This document shows, in pieces, positions 6,843 through 8,682 of a DNA stretch of 8,682 bases (positions within the stretch are counted from its first letter, which is position 1; the number at the start of each line of letters is the position of its first letter). Origin of the DNA: CAZGVV01 sp964529155 (GTDB lineage: Bacteria; Pseudomonadota; Alphaproteobacteria; Rickettsiales; SXRF01). The position numbers were made by a program, and so were the translations under genes. Location of the stretch: contig CAZGVV010000071.1 in assembly GCA_964529155.1 (NCBI GenBank), positions 1 through 8,682 on the forward strand. The letters are read 5' to 3'. The notes under the pieces were generated by a model that was given only the letters and a program-made list of their open reading frames with translations, was not told the DNA's origin and searched no databases.

Positions 6843-8123
6843 ATGAAAAAAATCATAGCACTGACCATCGCTTTAGTACTTACCTCATGCACTGCACCAC
6901 AAAAAATGACCACCGCGCCCGGCGTGAAAGTCGGTAAACCTTATAGCGTAGCTGGACAGACATATTACCCAGCGGCTGACCGCAGTTATGATGAAACCGG
7001 CGTTGCCTCCTGGTATGGGCCGGGGTTTCATGGAAATAAAACCGCTAGCGGTGAAAAATTTGACCAAGCGGAGTTCACCGCGGCTCATCGTACCTTGCCT
7101 ATGCCCAGTATTGTGCGCGTAACTAACACGGAAAACGGTAGCAGTATCATTGTTCGCGTAAATGATCGCGGGCCATTTTCTTCCGGGCGTATTATTGACC
7201 TCTCCAAAGCCTCCGCCCAAGCGCTTGGCATTAATGGAACTGCCAAAGTGCGCGTGCAATACCTGGCCGATGAAACGGAAAAATACTGGGCAAAAAAACA
7301 TTTGAAACAAGACGATATTCAATTTGCTAAAAATGACAAATCTGGCAATCCCCGTGCAATGGCTGCAAAACCATCACCACAACAAATTGCAGAAATAAAA
7401 ACGGAAGAAAGTGCGAGTGTAGAAGTGGCGGACGAGCAACAAGCTGAAAGTTCGCAATCACAGCAGGCAACGGCCGCTGCGCCTATTTTATATGTTGAAA
7501 CCGCTGAATTAAAACAAGAAACAGAAATAAAACCGGAAAATCTAAAAATTCGCCCATTACCATCGAAATTCCAGGTTATTTCGGATGCAGAAGCTGCGGA
7601 ATCATCTCCTGAAGATGCCTCGCAACAAGAAACAGTAGCGGAATCTCTTTCCAATAAAAAAGTCGTGCTCCCAAATGCCCGTGGAAGCCGGGCGGACACT
7701 GTAAAAAAAACAATAACATCCGAGTCAGACACCACAACACAAACGATTATTCGTCCCAAACTGACCCGACCAGGTAATCTGTCGGCAACAAAAACACCTA
7801 CGGCTGCCGATGTATTTGAAAGCGCTGAATCATCCGATGTAATTACTGTAAAGACCCCCAAAGCTTCAGCCAGTGCTAAAGCGGATGGGGGATCAAAGAA
7901 ATGGTATATTCAGGCCGGCTCATTTTCTTCGGAAGCTAACGCACAAGCCATGGCAAGCCGGTTAAATCCATTAGGAACAACGGATACTTCAATTGTAAAT
8001 AGCCATGGCAAGCAGTGGCACCGTGTGCGCCTCGGGCCTTTTATTGACAATCAAGCCGCTCAAATGGCATTGCAAAAAGCGAAATCTGAAGGCGCTACAG
8101 GCGCTTGGATTGTTAGGGAGTAA
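6843..8123 (+). CDS. rlpA: RlpA septal-ring lytic transglycosylase lipoprotein (DPBB and SPOR domains)
   Basis: RlpA is an outer-membrane lipoprotein that, in Pseudomonas, cleaves peptidoglycan strands stripped of stem peptides at the division site. The 426-residue protein starts with a lipoprotein signal, MKKIIALTIALVLTSC, lipobox LTSC with lipidated Cys16. A double-psi beta-barrel domain follows at about 52-142, opening with GVASWYGPGFHG; His82 in TAAHRTLP and Asp108 in VRVNDRGPF match the residues needed for P. aeruginosa RlpA activity, so it is probably catalytic, unlike E. coli RlpA. Residues about 145-350 form a Ser/Glu/Thr/Gln/Lys-rich linker of low complexity that probably spans the periplasm. 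A SPOR domain occupies about 352-426 (KKWYIQAGSF, WHRVRLGPF) and should bind denuded glycan at the septum. It sits one base after the transglycosylase stop. Confidence 0.95.
   Translation: MKKIIALTIALVLTSCTAPQKMTTAPGVKVGKPYSVAGQTYYPAADRSYDETGVASWYGPGFHGNKTASGEKFDQAEFTAAHRTLPMPSIVRVTNTENGSSIIVRVNDRGPFSSGRIIDLSKASAQALGINGTAKVRVQYLADETEKYWAKKHLKQDDIQFAKNDKSGNPRAMAAKPSPQQIAEIKTEESASVEVADEQQAESSQSQQATAAAPILYVETAELKQETEIKPENLKIRPLPSKFQVISDAEAAESSPEDASQQETVAESLSNKKVVLPNARGSRADTVKKTITSESDTTTQTIIRPKLTRPGNLSATKTPTAADVFESAESSDVITVKTPKASASAKADGGSKKWYIQAGSFSSEANAQAMASRLNPLGTTDTSIVNSHGKQWHRVRLGPFIDNQAAQMALQKAKSEGATGAWIVRE
8115..8120 (+). promoter_or_regulatory. Ribosome binding site for the D,D-carboxypeptidase gene
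   Basis: AGGGAG lies 7 bases before the ATG at 8128, overlapping the last codons of rlpA. It supports that ATG as the start and indicates translation from the same transcript as rlpA. Confidence 0.65.
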
Positions 8124-8127
8124 GAAT

Positions 8128-8682
8128 ATGCTACGTAATCTAATCGCGTTATTCACCGCGCTGTTATTCGCCATTCCTGCCTATTCTGCCGGTATCGACA
8201 CTAAGGCAGGTTTTGCTTACATGATTGACGCAGACACCGGCCAAACCTTGCTCAACAAACAGGCGGATGTACTCATGCATCCATCGTCCATGAGCAAGTT
8301 AATGACCGTGTACATCCTATTTCATCGTCTAAAAGAAGGGCGTGTCACGCTTGATAGCGGATTCCCCATCAGTGAAAAGGCGTGGCGCACCCAAGGTTCA
8401 AAAATGTTCGTCCATGTAGGTGATACGGTAAAGGTGGAAGATTTAATCCGCGGTATCATCATCCAGTCGGGTAATGATGCATGCATCGCCGTAGCAGAAG
8501 GTTTGAGCGGGAGTGAAGATGCTTTTGCCAATGTCATGAATGAGACCGCAAAATCCTTGGGCCTGACCCATAGTCATTTTGTCAATGCTACCGGCCTGCC
8601 AGACCCTAACCATATGATGACGCCGCGGGATCTTGCCATTTTAGGCAGTCATGTACAGAGAGATTTTCCCGAATATAACCAT
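8128..8682 (+). CDS. dacA: D-alanyl-D-alanine carboxypeptidase (PBP5/6 type, S11), 5' part
   Basis: This low-molecular-weight penicillin-binding protein trims the terminal D-Ala from pentapeptide stems in the periplasm. The frame is open to the window end, giving 185 residues of an expected 380 or so. A signal peptide spans about residues 1-21 (LIALFTALLFAIPAYSA). The catalytic SxxK motif is Ser54-Met-Ser-Lys57 in HPSSMSKLMT, and the SxN motif is Ser114-Gly-Asn116 in IIQSGNDA. HFVNATGLPDPNHMMTPRDLA is typical of the S11 family. The KTG motif and C-terminal beta domain lie beyond the window. It begins 4 bases after the rlpA stop. The symbol dacA is used in the broad sense, since DacA, DacC and DacF cannot be separated from this part. 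Confidence 0.95.
   Translation, partial: MLRNLIALFTALLFAIPAYSAGIDTKAGFAYMIDADTGQTLLNKQADVLMHPSSMSKLMTVYILFHRLKEGRVTLDSGFPISEKAWRTQGSKMFVHVGDTVKVEDLIRGIIIQSGNDACIAVAEGLSGSEDAFANVMNETAKSLGLTHSHFVNATGLPDPNHMMTPRDLAILGSHVQRDFPEYNH

Noticed and set aside
7319..7861. A 180-codon open frame on the minus strand inside rlpA
   Set aside because: It lies opposite the low-complexity linker of a well-supported lipoprotein gene, its translation is an improbable mix of Ser, Val and Cys, and no domain or ribosome binding site supports it.

Overview
The window looks like a piece of a chromosome from an alphaproteobacterium of moderate GC content, probably an uncultured lineage assembled from a metagenome, because a run of 10 Ns marks a scaffold join at 5478-5487. 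The assignment rests on gene content and order: sppA - ihfB - lapA-like - trpF - trpB - trpA, and a lytic transglycosylase - rlpA - D,D-carboxypeptidase run, are both arrangements familiar from Alphaproteobacteria. No finer placement can be supported. Coding density is very high and no gene-free stretch exceeds about 60 bases. I see no tRNA, rRNA, CRISPR, insertion sequence, phage gene or attachment site.

Layout. (1) Bases 1-655, plus strand: the 3' part of a glutamine synthetase family gene, which ends early for its family and runs convergently into trpA, overlapping it by 15 bases. (2) Bases 641-4859, minus strand, transcribed from right to left: sppA, ihfB, a LapA-domain membrane protein, trpF, trpB, trpA. 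Junctions are tight; lapA/trpF and trpB/trpA share ATGA start-stop overlaps, so this is almost certainly one transcript or a set of coupled ones. (3) Bases 4917-5991, minus strand: a glycerol-1-phosphate dehydrogenase interrupted by the assembly gap; the apparent frame change is caused by the placeholder length. (4) A 37-base divergent spacer (5992-6028). (5) Bases 6029-8682, plus strand: an SLT_2/MltB-type lytic transglycosylase with a shortened C-terminal half, the lipoprotein RlpA (DPBB plus SPOR), and the first 185 codons of a penicillin-binding D,D-carboxypeptidase that runs off the window.

How they work together. TrpF, TrpB and TrpA catalyse the last steps of tryptophan synthesis (phosphoribosylanthranilate isomerisation, then indole release and condensation with serine); indole-glycerol-phosphate synthase (TrpC) lies elsewhere. 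The plus-strand cluster is a cell-wall remodelling module: two glycan-cleaving proteins and a stem-peptide trimmer. SppA clears signal peptides and membrane fragments, and IHF-beta is a nucleoid protein. I found no convincing undescribed system. The points most worth a second look are the bacterial G1P dehydrogenase, the missing block in the MltB-type enzyme, and the shortened glutamine synthetase at a possible synteny breakpoint.
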